Counted from the first letter of the stretch, positions 15,935-24,818 are shown. The stretch: 64,000 bases of DNA from Lachnospiraceae bacterium (GCA_017634975.1 JAGBMJ010000039.1:1-64000); one strand, 5' to 3'. Made by a program: numbers and translations. The notes: a model not told the origin generated them from the sequence alone.

Positions 15935-16912
15935 ATGAAAAAGAAAAGTATAACAGTAGTATTGTTTGCTGTATCATGGATCTTCCTTTTTGGATGTGGT
16001 AACAATACCGGTCATTCGGATAAGGATGTTCACGGGCCCGAAGGTGGTGAAGTATCTGTGGTTGAGCTGACTATTCCCGGCTCTGATATCACGGTATCCG
16101 AAGACATTCTTTCAGCAGGCAATGGTTCTGCAGATGAAAACGGATCTGATAAAGAGGCGGATACCGTCGAAGTTTTGCGATTTGTAGACGCTTTTGGTGA
16201 AGAATATGAAACAGAGATTCTTGAAGCTATCCCAAAACACGAATATCATCGGGATAGTTTTTTGAAGGATGGCAACCTGCTAAAGTATCAGGATGAAGCA
16301 TACACATCACGGATCGGAATCGATGTATCAAAGTATCAGAGTGGTATCGACTGGGATCAGGTAAAGGCGCAGGGAATCGATTTTGTTTTTATACGGATCG
16401 GATTTCGGGGATACGGTGAAGCAGGAACGATCAATGCGGATCCGAGCTTTGAAGAACATATCAAGGGGGCTCAGGCGGCAGGACTTGATGTGGGCGTTTA
16501 TTTCTTCTCGCAGGCCGTAAATGAAGAGGAAGCTGTGGAAGAAGCAGAATTCGTGATTGCTCGGTTAAAAGACTATGAACTGCAGATGCCGGTAGTCTAT
16601 GATCCCGAAACGATAAAGGATGCAGCAGCCCGTACGGATGATGTCTCCGGCGAGCAGTTTACGGCTAATACGATCGCATTTTGCAATACGATACGAGAGA
16701 ACGGCTATGAACCGATGGTATACAGCAATATGCTATGGGAAGCCTTCGAGCTGGATCTGAGCAGAATGCCGGAGATCCCTATCTGGTATGCGGATTATGA
16801 ACCATATCCGCAAACACCGTATCATTTTGAGATCTGGCAATACAGTGAAAAAGGACAGATCGACGGGATCGAAGGGGCGGTAGATCTGAACCTTCAGCTG
16901 TGTCCGAGGTAA
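15935..16912 (+). CDS. GH25-family lysozyme, lipoprotein
   Basis: This 325-residue exported enzyme is predicted to cut peptidoglycan N-acetylmuramyl bonds. It has a signal sequence with lipobox LFGC (about residues 18-21), an acidic low-complexity linker, then the GH25 barrel from about residue 125. The opening motif IGIDVSKYQ has D130, and the catalytic pair occurs in VYDPE as D223 and E225. Further family markers are FVFIRIGFRGYG and a terminal IWQYSE. Lipid anchoring on the outer membrane face suggests local wall remodelling rather than defence. GGAGAAGG precedes the start. It lies in the insertion within the importer operon. Confidence 0.88.
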   Translation: MKKKSITVVLFAVSWIFLFGCGNNTGHSDKDVHGPEGGEVSVVELTIPGSDITVSEDILSAGNGSADENGSDKEADTVEVLRFVDAFGEEYETEILEAIPKHEYHRDSFLKDGNLLKYQDEAYTSRIGIDVSKYQSGIDWDQVKAQGIDFVFIRIGFRGYGEAGTINADPSFEEHIKGAQAAGLDVGVYFFSQAVNEEEAVEEAEFVIARLKDYELQMPVVYDPETIKDAAARTDDVSGEQFTANTIAFCNTIRENGYEPMVYSNMLWEAFELDLSRMPEIPIWYADYEPYPQTPYHFEIWQYSEKGQIDGIEGAVDLNLQLCPR

Positions 16913-17020
16913 TAGCAACGGGATAAAAATTGTAAAAAAGCCATAAAATGGATCTACAGTACACGTAACTGAATTGAATGCCAAAAAAAACGGTTCATCA
17001 AACAGAGGGAGGAAGTTTAC

Positions 17021-17953
17021 ATGAATGAGTATATGCCGGATGAAAATTATCGGGCCGCGGAGAGATCCGATGCATTATTGCAGGAACTGAAGAAAAAGAC
17101 AGAGACCGGAAACATTATACGAAGTATAGGCATTGGTGTGGTCACAGTACTTGGCGTGGGCAGTCTGGTGATTCAGGCGCAGAGTATGAATAACATTGAC
17201 CAGTCTATGGGAGAACTCAATCGAAGGGTTCAGGAAATCCAGGCAACGACAGACAATATTGCGGGGGATGTTTATGACATACTGGAACAGGGATGCGATG
17301 GGAGTTCATCGGCAACTCCTGTGATCCGGCCGATCGTACCGGGAGACGGCGATGCTGTAATGAAACCGGTCATCTATCTGTATGACGATGAACCGGGGCG
17401 GGAAGTACATACCGGCTTAAAACTGCATGATTCCGAAATGCTGTATATGTGGCCGGAAGCCGGAATGACAGAAGGACAGGAATATGGTTGGGATATGACC
17501 ACCTCCGAAGACGGAACGCTTTATGATGAGGACGGAAATGAGTATTCCTATATCTTCTGGGAGGCTTCTGATTATGGGGATCATTCTTTTGAACAGGGCT
17601 TCTGTGTGAAAGGCAGTGATACTGCAGAATTCCTGCGGGAAAAGCTAAAAGAGATAGGACTTACACCACATGAATACAATGAATTTATCGTCTTCTGGCT
17701 ACCGAAAATGCAGGATAATGCCTACAACATCATTCGATTCGAGGGGCTGGATCCGAAGGATGCTTATAATCAGCATTTTGAACTGAGCGTTACGGATGGT
17801 GAGAATGAATTAGCGGACAGTATGCTGAGAGTATTCATGGTATGGCAGGCATCGGATAAGTATCAGGAGATTGAGCCGCAGGAATTCCAAGGATTTGAAA
17901 GAAACGGATTTACCGTCGTTGAATGGGGCGGTACGGAAGTGAGTGCACAATAG
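17021..17953 (+). CDS. Conserved hypothetical protein of the KPVIYLY family, membrane-anchored
   Basis: This 310-residue protein has one membrane span (residues about 33-53), a short coiled-coil (SMGELNRRVQEIQAT) and a C-terminal domain of about 200 residues. That domain opens with KPVIYLYDDEPG, contains YSYIFWEA, and closes with FERNGFTVVEWGG. I know this combination as a widespread conserved domain of undetermined biochemical role found in many bacteria and some eukaryotes. Orientation is probably N-in with the domain outside. GGGAGG precedes the start. A good terminator follows, separating it from the second importer ATPase. Confidence 0.75.
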   Translation: MNEYMPDENYRAAERSDALLQELKKKTETGNIIRSIGIGVVTVLGVGSLVIQAQSMNNIDQSMGELNRRVQEIQATTDNIAGDVYDILEQGCDGSSSATPVIRPIVPGDGDAVMKPVIYLYDDEPGREVHTGLKLHDSEMLYMWPEAGMTEGQEYGWDMTTSEDGTLYDEDGNEYSYIFWEASDYGDHSFEQGFCVKGSDTAEFLREKLKEIGLTPHEYNEFIVFWLPKMQDNAYNIIRFEGLDPKDAYNQHFELSVTDGENELADSMLRVFMVWQASDKYQEIEPQEFQGFERNGFTVVEWGGTEVSAQ

Positions 17954-17979
17954 TTTCGATTGTCCGTTCAGAACCCGAC

Positions 17980-18013
17980 AGGGATGATTTTCGGATCATC
18001 CCTTATTCTTTTT
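17980..18013 (+). terminator. Rho-independent terminator
   Basis: Perfect 9-bp arms AGGGATGAT (17980-17988) and ATCATCCCT (17995-18003), loop TTTCGG, then a T-rich tail (TATTCTTTTT). It ends the transcript of the preceding gene. Confidence 0.8.
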
Positions 18014-18029
18014 ACTGCATACGATATTT

Positions 18030-18058
18030 TTGACATTTAGGGCTTGAGGCAGTATGAT
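18030..18058 (+). promoter_or_regulatory. Promoter of the second importer ATPase gene
   Basis: TTGACA (18030-18035) and TATGAT (18053-18058) are separated by exactly 17 bp. Transcription would start near 18065, which excludes the in-frame ATG at 18054 and supports the start at 18114. It gives this ATPase its own expression after the upstream terminator. Confidence 0.75.
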
Positions 18059-18113
18059 TATATATCGTTGCAGACAGAAAAATATGTTATTTATAAATCG
18101 GAGGCGCTGGATC

Positions 18114-18869
18114 ATGGAAAGATCCGATACCCTTGTGGAACTGAAAGATATAGTGGTCAGTTTTGGGAAAAAAGAGAAAAAGAAAACGGTATTGAACGGC
18201 ATCACATTTACGATCGGGCGTGGAGAGATCGTCGGGCTGGCCGGAGAAAGCGGCAGCGGAAAAAGTACGATTGCCAAGGCTATTTTGGGAATGGTGCCTG
18301 TAGAAAGCGGAAATATCACGCTGAATACCAAAGCACCGCAGATGGTCTTTCAGGATCCGTACAGTTCCTTGAATCCTGCAAAGACCATCGGCTGGATCAT
18401 GCAGGAACCGCTGAAACTCGCCCCGAACCGGGATCCGGAGGCAAAAATACCCGATGCCGACACAAGAAAAGCAAAAGTGGCCGAAATGCTGCGGGAAGTG
18501 GGGCTGGACGAAAGCTATATGGCGCATAAGCCCCGGGAACTTTCCGGAGGACAGCGGCAGAGGATCTGCATCGGTACGGCGCTCATGACCGAGCCGGAGC
18601 TGCTGATCGCAGATGAGCCGGTCTCCGCATTGGATGTGACCATTCAGGCCCAGGTGCTTGCACTGATGAAGGAACTGCATGAAAAGAAAAACCTGGCAAT
18701 GCTCTTTATTTCACACGATCTGCGGACAATGTATCATTTCTGCGATCGGATCCTGATCCTGAATAAAGGGAGGATCGTTGAGGAAGGGGCGCCGGATACG
18801 CTGTATCGTGATCCGAAAGAAGAATATACAAAACTATTACTGAAGAGTGCCGGAATTTCTAAAACATGA
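18114..18869 (+). CDS. Peptide/nickel ABC transporter ATP-binding protein (DppF/OppF type)
   Basis: This 251-residue ATPase has Walker A GESGSGKST, Q-loop MVFQDPYSSLNP (a DppF/OppF hallmark), signature LSGGQRQR, Walker B LLIADEPVSALD and switch FISHDLRT. It would complete the importer formed by the genes at 9808-14203, normally as the gene directly after ATPase D. Here 3.9 kb intervene. It has its own promoter, and GGAGG at 18100-18104 supports the start. It is shorter than typical OppF since the C-terminal extension is missing, as with ATPase D, consistent with co-evolution of the pair. Confidence 0.9.
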   Translation: MERSDTLVELKDIVVSFGKKEKKKTVLNGITFTIGRGEIVGLAGESGSGKSTIAKAILGMVPVESGNITLNTKAPQMVFQDPYSSLNPAKTIGWIMQEPLKLAPNRDPEAKIPDADTRKAKVAEMLREVGLDESYMAHKPRELSGGQRQRICIGTALMTEPELLIADEPVSALDVTIQAQVLALMKELHEKKNLAMLFISHDLRTMYHFCDRILILNKGRIVEEGAPDTLYRDPKEEYTKLLLKSAGISKT

Positions 18870-18931
18870 AATTCCGACATTTCTTTGCGTTTATACTGTT
18901 TAGTCAGGATCAAGTGAGGAGGAGAAAAAGG

Positions 18932-20773
18932 ATGTGTATTCAAAGATTCGAAAGCATTAGAGCAAAAAGGCTCTTGACGCTGGGATGGTGTCTGATCACT
19001 TGCGCCGGATTGGGTGCGTGCAATACGGAGAGAGGCAGGATGCATCCGGATTCTACGGAACAGATGTCGGATGCTACGGCAGAATCGGAAGATGCCGTCG
19101 AAAAATCGGATGCCAGCGGAAAAAAAGAGGATGTTGTGGAAGATGAAACTGAAGTATCAAAGGATTCGGTTGAAAATGCGGAAGAATCGGAACAGATTGA
19201 GCCTGATGATATGAAAGGTGATGCGATCAGCCGACTTATCGGCAGATCTGTGGAATGCAATGAGCCGCAAGAGGATAGTGATTATGCGTTTTTGGCGGAA
19301 AAGCTTGTCGTTTCCTGGCTTAACACGTTACGGACAGAAGAGGGCAGATATGAGCTGAAAGAATTTACGCCCAGTTATACAACAGTGGAAGCCAAAGGCT
19401 ATGTTGGGAATGGAATAGAGTTTTGCGCATCGGTATATTTTGAAACAGACATAGAAGATGATGATTCGGCTTTTTATAGTCAGGACGGTTATGATACTTT
19501 TTATCATTATTATCATGGCCCAATGGTCTATGTTCGCTGCCATTATGAGAATGGGCACTGCGAGGTGGTTGATTATGACGAGGCCTTTCAGGCAGATCTC
19601 ACCGGGGATCTGAACGGAATAACCGCAGATACCAGCACATATCCAACGTTTTGGGAATTTTATGATGACGAGGAAAATCTGGAGAAACTGTTAAGTGAGG
19701 TAAACGAACCGGAGGCTGCGGACTCTGTAGCAGGATCTCCCATTATGCTCTCGGATGGTCAAATAGGCTATGTCTTTATATCGCTCTGGAACGGCACAGC
19801 ATGGGAACAAGGCGGCAAGTCCTACGGGGTATATGGCAATTATTTCTTTAACTCAAAAGAGGCAACCTATTCATCACCTATTGATTACAAGGATGGGGCC
19901 GGGGCCTGCACGGAACAATATAGAGATTCGTTTGATCTTATATGGGACGACTATAATGGTGACGGTAATCCCGAATATGCCATTAAACAGGATGCAGAGG
20001 ATGAGGATGCAGACGGAGCGCGTTATGAAGTGCGCTGTATGTCCAATGACATGACGCCCCGTGACAGCCGTTTTGATTTTTATATGGCCGGCAGGCATGA
20101 AGAATGTATTCATCTGCAAATGACAGAATCAGGAGTTGTGGTTTGGAATCTGGTGAATGGCAATATGACACCAAATCAGAGTATTGATGACTTCAGAATG
20201 TATTCCAGACGGTATTATCTGCCGGGAAACATGAGGGGATATACCGATGAAGATGAGATAAAGTGCTTTTTTTGGAATAATACGGGCAGAGATATATATA
20301 CCGGAAACACCTACTATATAGAGCAGCTGGACGGCAATAACTGGGTTAAAATATCGGAAGAACGACAGATAAACAGCGTAAAATGCCCTGCTTACAGAGA
20401 TGTGACGCTTACTTTTGATATTTCAGGTATCCCGCGCACTAGCGGCGAATATCGCATTGTGCTCGGAGATGAGTGGGTTTGCGGCGGTTTTTATATACGT
20501 GGAGACAGGCTCAGTGCCCGGATCCTTCAGGATGATACCTCTATAACCATTATAAACGACGGCACGGCATCTCTTAGAATCAATGAACTGTGTTGGATAA
20601 AAGACGGAGAAGTGGCGGGTAATATCGAAAATGACGGGAAAAGAGATTTTGGCATCGTTCCGGCCGGGGATGCAAAAAGGATAGAGATCAATCCCCTGCC
20701 TTCTTTTGATGGAATGTATTCTGTCAGGGCAGATGTTGGCATGATCATCGAAAGTGATCCGGTGGAATACTGA
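18932..20773 (+). CDS. Large lipoprotein of unknown function
   Basis: This is a 613-residue exported protein with Arg/Lys-rich start, hydrophobic segment and lipobox LGAC near residue 30. An acidic Ser/Glu/Asp linker follows to about residue 105. A middle region contains DDYNGDGNPEY, a calcium-loop-like DxNxDG motif. A C-terminal part near 430-520 looks like an immunoglobulin-like beta domain (GNTYYIEQLDGNNWVKI, then SGEYRIVLGDEW). I cannot name the family. The ATG at 18932 follows GAGGAGG (18916-18922). A longer frame from 18866 overlaps the ATPase stop and would bury the signal sequence. Probably co-transcribed with the ATPase. Confidence 0.75.
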   Translation: MCIQRFESIRAKRLLTLGWCLITCAGLGACNTERGRMHPDSTEQMSDATAESEDAVEKSDASGKKEDVVEDETEVSKDSVENAEESEQIEPDDMKGDAISRLIGRSVECNEPQEDSDYAFLAEKLVVSWLNTLRTEEGRYELKEFTPSYTTVEAKGYVGNGIEFCASVYFETDIEDDDSAFYSQDGYDTFYHYYHGPMVYVRCHYENGHCEVVDYDEAFQADLTGDLNGITADTSTYPTFWEFYDDEENLEKLLSEVNEPEAADSVAGSPIMLSDGQIGYVFISLWNGTAWEQGGKSYGVYGNYFFNSKEATYSSPIDYKDGAGACTEQYRDSFDLIWDDYNGDGNPEYAIKQDAEDEDADGARYEVRCMSNDMTPRDSRFDFYMAGRHEECIHLQMTESGVVVWNLVNGNMTPNQSIDDFRMYSRRYYLPGNMRGYTDEDEIKCFFWNNTGRDIYTGNTYYIEQLDGNNWVKISEERQINSVKCPAYRDVTLTFDISGIPRTSGEYRIVLGDEWVCGGFYIRGDRLSARILQDDTSITIINDGTASLRINELCWIKDGEVAGNIENDGKRDFGIVPAGDAKRIEINPLPSFDGMYSVRADVGMIIESDPVEY

Positions 20774-20827
20774 TCTGTGCCGGAGGACAATTATAAATTT
20801 TCTGTAGCACGAAGATGAAAAACATAG

Positions 20828-20833
20828 TATAAT
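20828..20833 (+). promoter_or_regulatory. Putative -10 box immediately before yqeG
   Basis: A perfect TATAAT ends eight bases before the ATG at 20841, with no Shine-Dalgarno between. If used, the transcript would be leaderless or nearly so. The -35 region is poor. Confidence 0.45.
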
Positions 20834-20840
20834 CTCATCT

Positions 20841-21395
20841 ATGAGCATATTTAAGAGATTTTATCCGAATTTGTATACGAAAACAACCTATAACATTGAC
20901 TTTGTCAAGCTGTTTGACCATGGGTATCGCGGTATCATCTTTGATATCGATAATACCCTTGTGCCGCATGATGCACCGGCCGATATCCGGGCGACGATGC
21001 TCTTTCGTAAACTGCGGGCGATGGGATTTCAGACCATGATTGTATCCAACAACAAAGAGCCGCGGGTTAAGAGCTTTGCGGACGTGGTGGAGAGCGACTA
21101 TGTTTTTCTGGCGGACAAGCCGGGGACGAAGGGGTATCTGCAGGCAGTCGAAAAGATGGGACTGGAGAAATCGCAGGTGATCGTGATCGGGGATCAGTTT
21201 TTTACGGATATCTGGGGAGCGAACCGCAGCGGGCTACATTCCGTGATGGTGGGGCGTATCAGTCCGAAGGAGCCGCCGCATATCCATCTGAAGCGTATGC
21301 TGGAGCAACCCATCCGACAGGCCTATTTTCGTAAGAGGCGAAAAGCACGTGCTGCAGGGGAAGATGTCTGGCAGGAGATCAAAACGACTGACTGA
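20841..21395 (+). CDS. yqeG: YqeG family HAD IIIA-type phosphatase
   Basis: This is a 184-residue cytoplasmic HAD phosphatase. Motif I is FDIDNTLV (nucleophile and acid Asp), motif II IVSNN, the lysine region ADKPGTKG, and motif III VIGDQFFTDIWGANR. YqeG proteins are widespread in Firmicutes, often close to aroE and yqeH, and their substrate is uncertain. The start matches the usual N-terminus of the family (short FxRFYPxxY lead), although no ribosome site precedes it. aroE follows after 47 bp. Confidence 0.9.
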   Translation: MSIFKRFYPNLYTKTTYNIDFVKLFDHGYRGIIFDIDNTLVPHDAPADIRATMLFRKLRAMGFQTMIVSNNKEPRVKSFADVVESDYVFLADKPGTKGYLQAVEKMGLEKSQVIVIGDQFFTDIWGANRSGLHSVMVGRISPKEPPHIHLKRMLEQPIRQAYFRKRRKARAAGEDVWQEIKTTD

Positions 21396-21442
21396 TTTAG
21401 TCAATATATAATACAGATTAATAGGAAAGGCATTATTGATAT

Positions 21443-22330
21443 ATGAGCTTTGAGATCAACGCGCGTACGGAGCTGCTGGGCCTTTTGGGACATCCGGTTG
21501 CTCATTCCGTTTCGCCGGCTTTACAGAACAGTCTGGCTGAGGCCTGTGGATTGAACCAGCGCTATCTGGCGTTTGATATTGCGGATGAAGAGGCGCTGGA
21601 AGACGCAGTCTGGGGCGGACATGCCATGGGAGTCCGGGGTTTTAACGTTACGGTACCTTACAAAAAAGCCGTTATGGAATACCTGGAAGAGATCGATCCG
21701 ATTGCGAAAAAGATCGGCGCGGTCAATACCCTGAAATGGGAAGAAAACGGTTGGCATGGCTATAATACGGATATGCCGGGACTGCTTCGTGCGCTTGCCT
21801 ATGACGGTGTAGAGATCCAAGGCAAAAATGTAGTTTTGATCGGTGCCGGAGGTGCTGCAAATGCTGCCTTGTGCGCTGCGCTGGAAGGAGGAGCATCGAA
21901 GATACTGATCCTGAACCGGACCGTCAGCAGAGCAGAGGAACTGGCAGAACATTTTAACAAGGAATACCCGTTTATTCCGATCCGCTGTATAGGTCTTTCG
22001 GAGGATTATGTATCTTATATGAAGGAAAGCGGAAAGGAATGGATTGCTCTGCAGACCACCAGCGTGGGGATGCACCCGGATGTGAACGGTCTGCCGGTAG
22101 CGGGAGAGGCATTCTACGGTCTTTTGTCGGTGGGCTATGACATCATCTTTAATCCCGAGGAAACGGCCTTTATGAAACAGGTAAAAAGCCATGGCGGCCG
22201 TGCATTTAACGGTCTGCGTATGCTGCTGTTCCAGGGGATCCGTTCCTATGAGATCTGGAATGAAGTGAGCATTACCGATACCGTGGCACGGGATATCCTT
22301 GTGAAAATGGAGGCAGCATTAAGGCGATGA
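21443..22330 (+). CDS. aroE: Shikimate dehydrogenase (NADP+)
   Basis: This 295-residue enzyme reduces 3-dehydroshikimate to shikimate. The substrate-binding opening GLLGHPVAHSVSPALQN, the conserved NVTVPYK with catalytic Lys, and the Rossmann loop GAGGAANA are all visible. The latter part contains FNPEETAF and the closing LRMLLFQG, as expected. Length is slightly above the family norm. It overlaps the next small membrane protein by 4 bp (ATGA) and lies near aroQ and aroK, forming a loose shikimate cluster. Confidence 0.96.
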   Translation: MSFEINARTELLGLLGHPVAHSVSPALQNSLAEACGLNQRYLAFDIADEEALEDAVWGGHAMGVRGFNVTVPYKKAVMEYLEEIDPIAKKIGAVNTLKWEENGWHGYNTDMPGLLRALAYDGVEIQGKNVVLIGAGGAANAALCAALEGGASKILILNRTVSRAEELAEHFNKEYPFIPIRCIGLSEDYVSYMKESGKEWIALQTTSVGMHPDVNGLPVAGEAFYGLLSVGYDIIFNPEETAFMKQVKSHGGRAFNGLRMLLFQGIRSYEIWNEVSITDTVARDILVKMEAALRR

Positions 22331-22653
22331 AGAATAAATCAAATATTGCCAGTATCATCGGATTTGTTTTTTCGGTGATCCTTGTGATCCCGGTTGTTTG
22401 CGCTGCTTTTTTTGCTATGCTCCGTCTTCATAATGTCTCTTTTTACCGAATGGCTATGAAGCTGGCCATGGGAGCGGTTTTCGTGGGATTTATTGCTTCC
22501 CTGACCGGCGTGATCACAGCACGAAAAAATAATGGAAACGGAAAAAAACTCGGTGTGATCGGTCTGAGTTTCTCAATACTGGAAATCATTGTTTTTATCG
22601 CTTTTCTTGCGATCGTATTCTGGATCGGAAGCGGCGTACAAATGTCAAATTAA
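22327..22653 (+). CDS. Small membrane protein, DUF4190-like
   Basis: This 108-residue protein has about three hydrophobic segments (residues 7-30, 43-65 and 78-103) and the loop TARKNNGNGKKLGVIGL between the second and third. This layout resembles DUF4190-type small membrane proteins. The function is unknown. Its start overlaps the aroE stop, so translation is probably coupled. Confidence 0.7.
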   Translation: MKNKSNIASIIGFVFSVILVIPVVCAAFFAMLRLHNVSFYRMAMKLAMGAVFVGFIASLTGVITARKNNGNGKKLGVIGLSFSILEIIVFIAFLAIVFWIGSGVQMSN

Positions 22654-22668
22654 GGAGAGGGTAATAGT

Positions 22669-23088
22669 ATGAAAGACAACAACTGCGGCTATTGTATGAG
22701 AGGGGAACTGCTGGATAAGTTCGGGATCTTTATCTGCGACCTGAAGGTTTCGAGTCTGATTCTCTTTAAGGAACAGACCAAACCGGGCAGATGTATCGTG
22801 GCGTATAAGAACCATGTGAGCGAGATCGTGGATATTTCCGAAGAAGAAATGCATCTGTTTATGGATGATGTAGCGCATGCAGCACGGGCGATCCATGCAG
22901 CGTTTCATCCGGATAAGGTGAATTACGGTGCTTACGGAGATACCGGCTGCCATCTGCATATGCATCTGTGCCCGAAGTATAAGGACGGAGATGAATGGGG
23001 CGGTGTATTCCAGATGAATCCGCAGAAGACCTTCCTCACGGATGCCGAATATGCGGAAATGATCGAAAAGATCAAGGCAAATCTGTAA
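22669..23088 (+). CDS. HIT family protein
   Basis: This is a 139-residue histidine-triad nucleotide hydrolase or transferase. The defining motif HLHMHL occurs near residue 98 (GCHLHMHLCPK). The N-terminus has CGYC, as seen in clostridial HIT proteins. Members cleave nucleoside phosphoramidates or dinucleoside polyphosphates, and the true substrate here is unknown. GGAGAGG precedes the start. It sits between shikimate genes without known pathway relevance. Confidence 0.9.
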   Translation: MKDNNCGYCMRGELLDKFGIFICDLKVSSLILFKEQTKPGRCIVAYKNHVSEIVDISEEEMHLFMDDVAHAARAIHAAFHPDKVNYGAYGDTGCHLHMHLCPKYKDGDEWGGVFQMNPQKTFLTDAEYAEMIEKIKANL

Positions 23089-23103
23089 GACCTGGAGGCA
23101 TTT

Positions 23104-23553
23104 ATGAAACTACTGATCATCAATGGGCCGAACATCAATTTTCTGGGGATCCGGGAAAAGGCGGTATACGGCACACAGAATTATGATGCATTGCTGAAAA
23201 TGATCGAAGAAAAGTCCAAAGAACTGGATGTGAAAGTGGAAGTGTTCCAGTCGAATCATGAAGGTGCGATCATTGACCGGATCCAGGATGCATATTTTGA
23301 CGGTACGGAAGGGATCGTGATCAATCCGGGTGCGTATACCCATTACAGCTATGCGATCCGGGATGCACTGGCAAGCATACAGATCCCCAAGATTGAGATC
23401 CATATCTCGGACATTATGCAACGGGAAGCGTTCCGGCATGTATCCGTGACCGCGGAGGTCTGCGATGAGCAGATCAAAGGGCTGGGACTGGACGGCTATC
23501 TGGTAGCGATGGAACATTGCAAGGAGATGGTACTTAAGAAAGCAGCGGATTAA
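23104..23553 (+). CDS. aroQ: Type II 3-dehydroquinate dehydratase
   Basis: This 149-residue, dodecamer-forming enzyme converts 3-dehydroquinate to 3-dehydroshikimate. Key features are INGPNINFLG, the mobile-lid Tyr in KAVYGTQNY, SNHEGAIID, INPGAYTHYSYAIRDAL, and EIHISDI with REAFRHVS carrying the catalytic histidine region. Length is exactly that of the family. CTGGAGG precedes the start. A hairpin follows before the shikimate kinase gene. Confidence 0.95.
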   Translation: MKLLIINGPNINFLGIREKAVYGTQNYDALLKMIEEKSKELDVKVEVFQSNHEGAIIDRIQDAYFDGTEGIVINPGAYTHYSYAIRDALASIQIPKIEIHISDIMQREAFRHVSVTAEVCDEQIKGLGLDGYLVAMEHCKEMVLKKAAD

Positions 23554-23641
23554 CTTGAATATTCGCGTCTCTGCTTTACCGATATCAGCCTCAGAAAGCC
23601 TTGATATAGTTTAGGGAAACAAAAACTGATATGAATGCTCA

Positions 23642-23692
23642 AATGCCCGGAGAGATCGATACCGATCGGTAAACGGGCATTTTCAATATTTT
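23642..23692 (+). terminator. Terminator or attenuator between aroQ and aroK
   Basis: Outer arms AATGCCCG (23642-23649) and CGGGCATT (23674-23681) are perfect. An inner GATCG/CGATC pairing extends the structure. A T-rich tail (TTCAATATTTT) follows. It lies 20-70 bases before the aroK start, so it could act as a terminator of aroQ transcripts or as a leader attenuator. Confidence 0.65.
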
Positions 23693-23709
23693 ATAACGGA
23701 GATAATAAG

Positions 23710-24240
23710 GTGGAAAATACAGAAAATATCATATTGACCGGCTATATGGGATCCGGTAAGACCAGTGTGTCCAGAGCACTTGAAGGGATCACAGAGCTTA
23801 CGTTTCTGGATACGGATGCTGAAATTGAGAGGCGTGCCGGGAAAACGATCAGCAGGATCTTTGCAGAAGACGGTGAAGAAGCATTTCGCATGCTGGAAAC
23901 CGGACTACTGGAAGAATACCTGCAAAATGGATGGAAGGGTATCCTCTCCACAGGCGGTGGCATGCCGGTCAGGGAAGAAAACCGGAAATTGCTCCGAAAA
24001 CTCGGGAAAGTAATTTACCTGCAGACAAGCGCAGAGACGATCTGCGACCGACTCAGCGGAGATTCCACACGTCCGTTGCTCACCGGACTGGCGGATCGGG
24101 AAGCCAAACTGTCAAAGATCCGGGAAATGCTAAGCATCCGGGAGCCGTATTATCTGGAGACAGCCCATATCACAGTTGAGACCGATGGGCTGGCACCGGG
24201 AGCAATCGCGGAGAAGATACTGCAAAATCTTGACCGATAA
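23710..24240 (+). CDS. aroK: Shikimate kinase
   Basis: This 176-residue kinase phosphorylates shikimate with ATP. It has Walker A GYMGSGKTS, DTDAEIERRAG with the shikimate-binding Asp/Arg region, and STGGGMPV, the conserved GGG loop. The lid arginine lies in GDSTRPLL. I chose the GTG at 23710 because GGAG sits eight bases upstream and the protein then begins just before the P-loop strand. An upstream in-frame ATG at 23635 falls in the terminator hairpin. Completes steps 3-5 with aroQ and aroE; aroB is at 61551. Confidence 0.92.
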   Translation: MENTENIILTGYMGSGKTSVSRALEGITELTFLDTDAEIERRAGKTISRIFAEDGEEAFRMLETGLLEEYLQNGWKGILSTGGGMPVREENRKLLRKLGKVIYLQTSAETICDRLSGDSTRPLLTGLADREAKLSKIREMLSIREPYYLETAHITVETDGLAPGAIAEKILQNLDR

Positions 24241-24280
24241 ACATGAATTTAGCGTAAAACTGCGGTGTTAAGTTTGCAAC

Positions 24281-24309
24281 TTGCATAAATCAGGTAAATG
24301 CTATATACT
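24281..24309 (+). promoter_or_regulatory. Promoter of the NUDIX-gerW operon
   Basis: TTGCAT (24281-24286) and TATACT (24304-24309) are separated by 17 bp, 40 bases before the NUDIX start. Confidence 0.65.
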
Positions 24310-24348
24310 GTGTTATAAGCGTGTGCACATCGTCAGGAGGACAGAGTT

Positions 24349-24792
24349 ATGATAGAAGCAGTCAGTTGCGGCGGTGTGGTAATTTTTCGAGGAAAGATCC
24401 TGTTGCTCTATAAGAATTACAGGAACCGGTATGAAGGCTGGGTGCTTCCGAAGGGAACCGTAGAAGACGGGGAGGAGTATCCGCAGACCGCATTACGTGA
24501 AGTGCGGGAAGAGACCGGCGCCAGGGCACAGATCGTCAAGTATATCGGCAAGAGCGATTATACTTTCAATGTACCGGAGGACGTTGTCGAAAAAGAGGTC
24601 CACTGGTATCTTATGAAGGCGGGCAGTTACTACAGCAAACCGCAGCGCGAAGAGTTTTTTTGTGATTCCGGGTATTACAAATTTCATGAGGCATATCATC
24701 TGCTGAAATTTGCGAATGAGAAACAGATGCTGGAGAAAGCGTACAGCGAATACCAGCTGCTTTATCGGGCGAGGTTGTGGAATCAGGGATAG
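24349..24792 (+). CDS. NUDIX hydrolase
   Basis: This is a 147-residue nucleoside-diphosphate-linked hydrolase. The NUDIX box G-x5-E-x7-REUxEExGU is complete (GTVEDGEEYPQTALREVREE, then TGA). The sequence around it (SCGGVVIF, GWVLPKG) resembles the diadenosine polyphosphate hydrolase-like subgroup. Substrate not predictable further. CAGGAGG precedes the start. It leads an operon with a small unknown protein, DUF2953, gerW and a J-domain protein. Confidence 0.92.
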   Translation: MIEAVSCGGVVIFRGKILLLYKNYRNRYEGWVLPKGTVEDGEEYPQTALREVREETGARAQIVKYIGKSDYTFNVPEDVVEKEVHWYLMKAGSYYSKPQREEFFCDSGYYKFHEAYHLLKFANEKQMLEKAYSEYQLLYRARLWNQG

Positions 24793-24818
24793 AGACTCCT
24801 GTTTATTGAGGTATTGAT

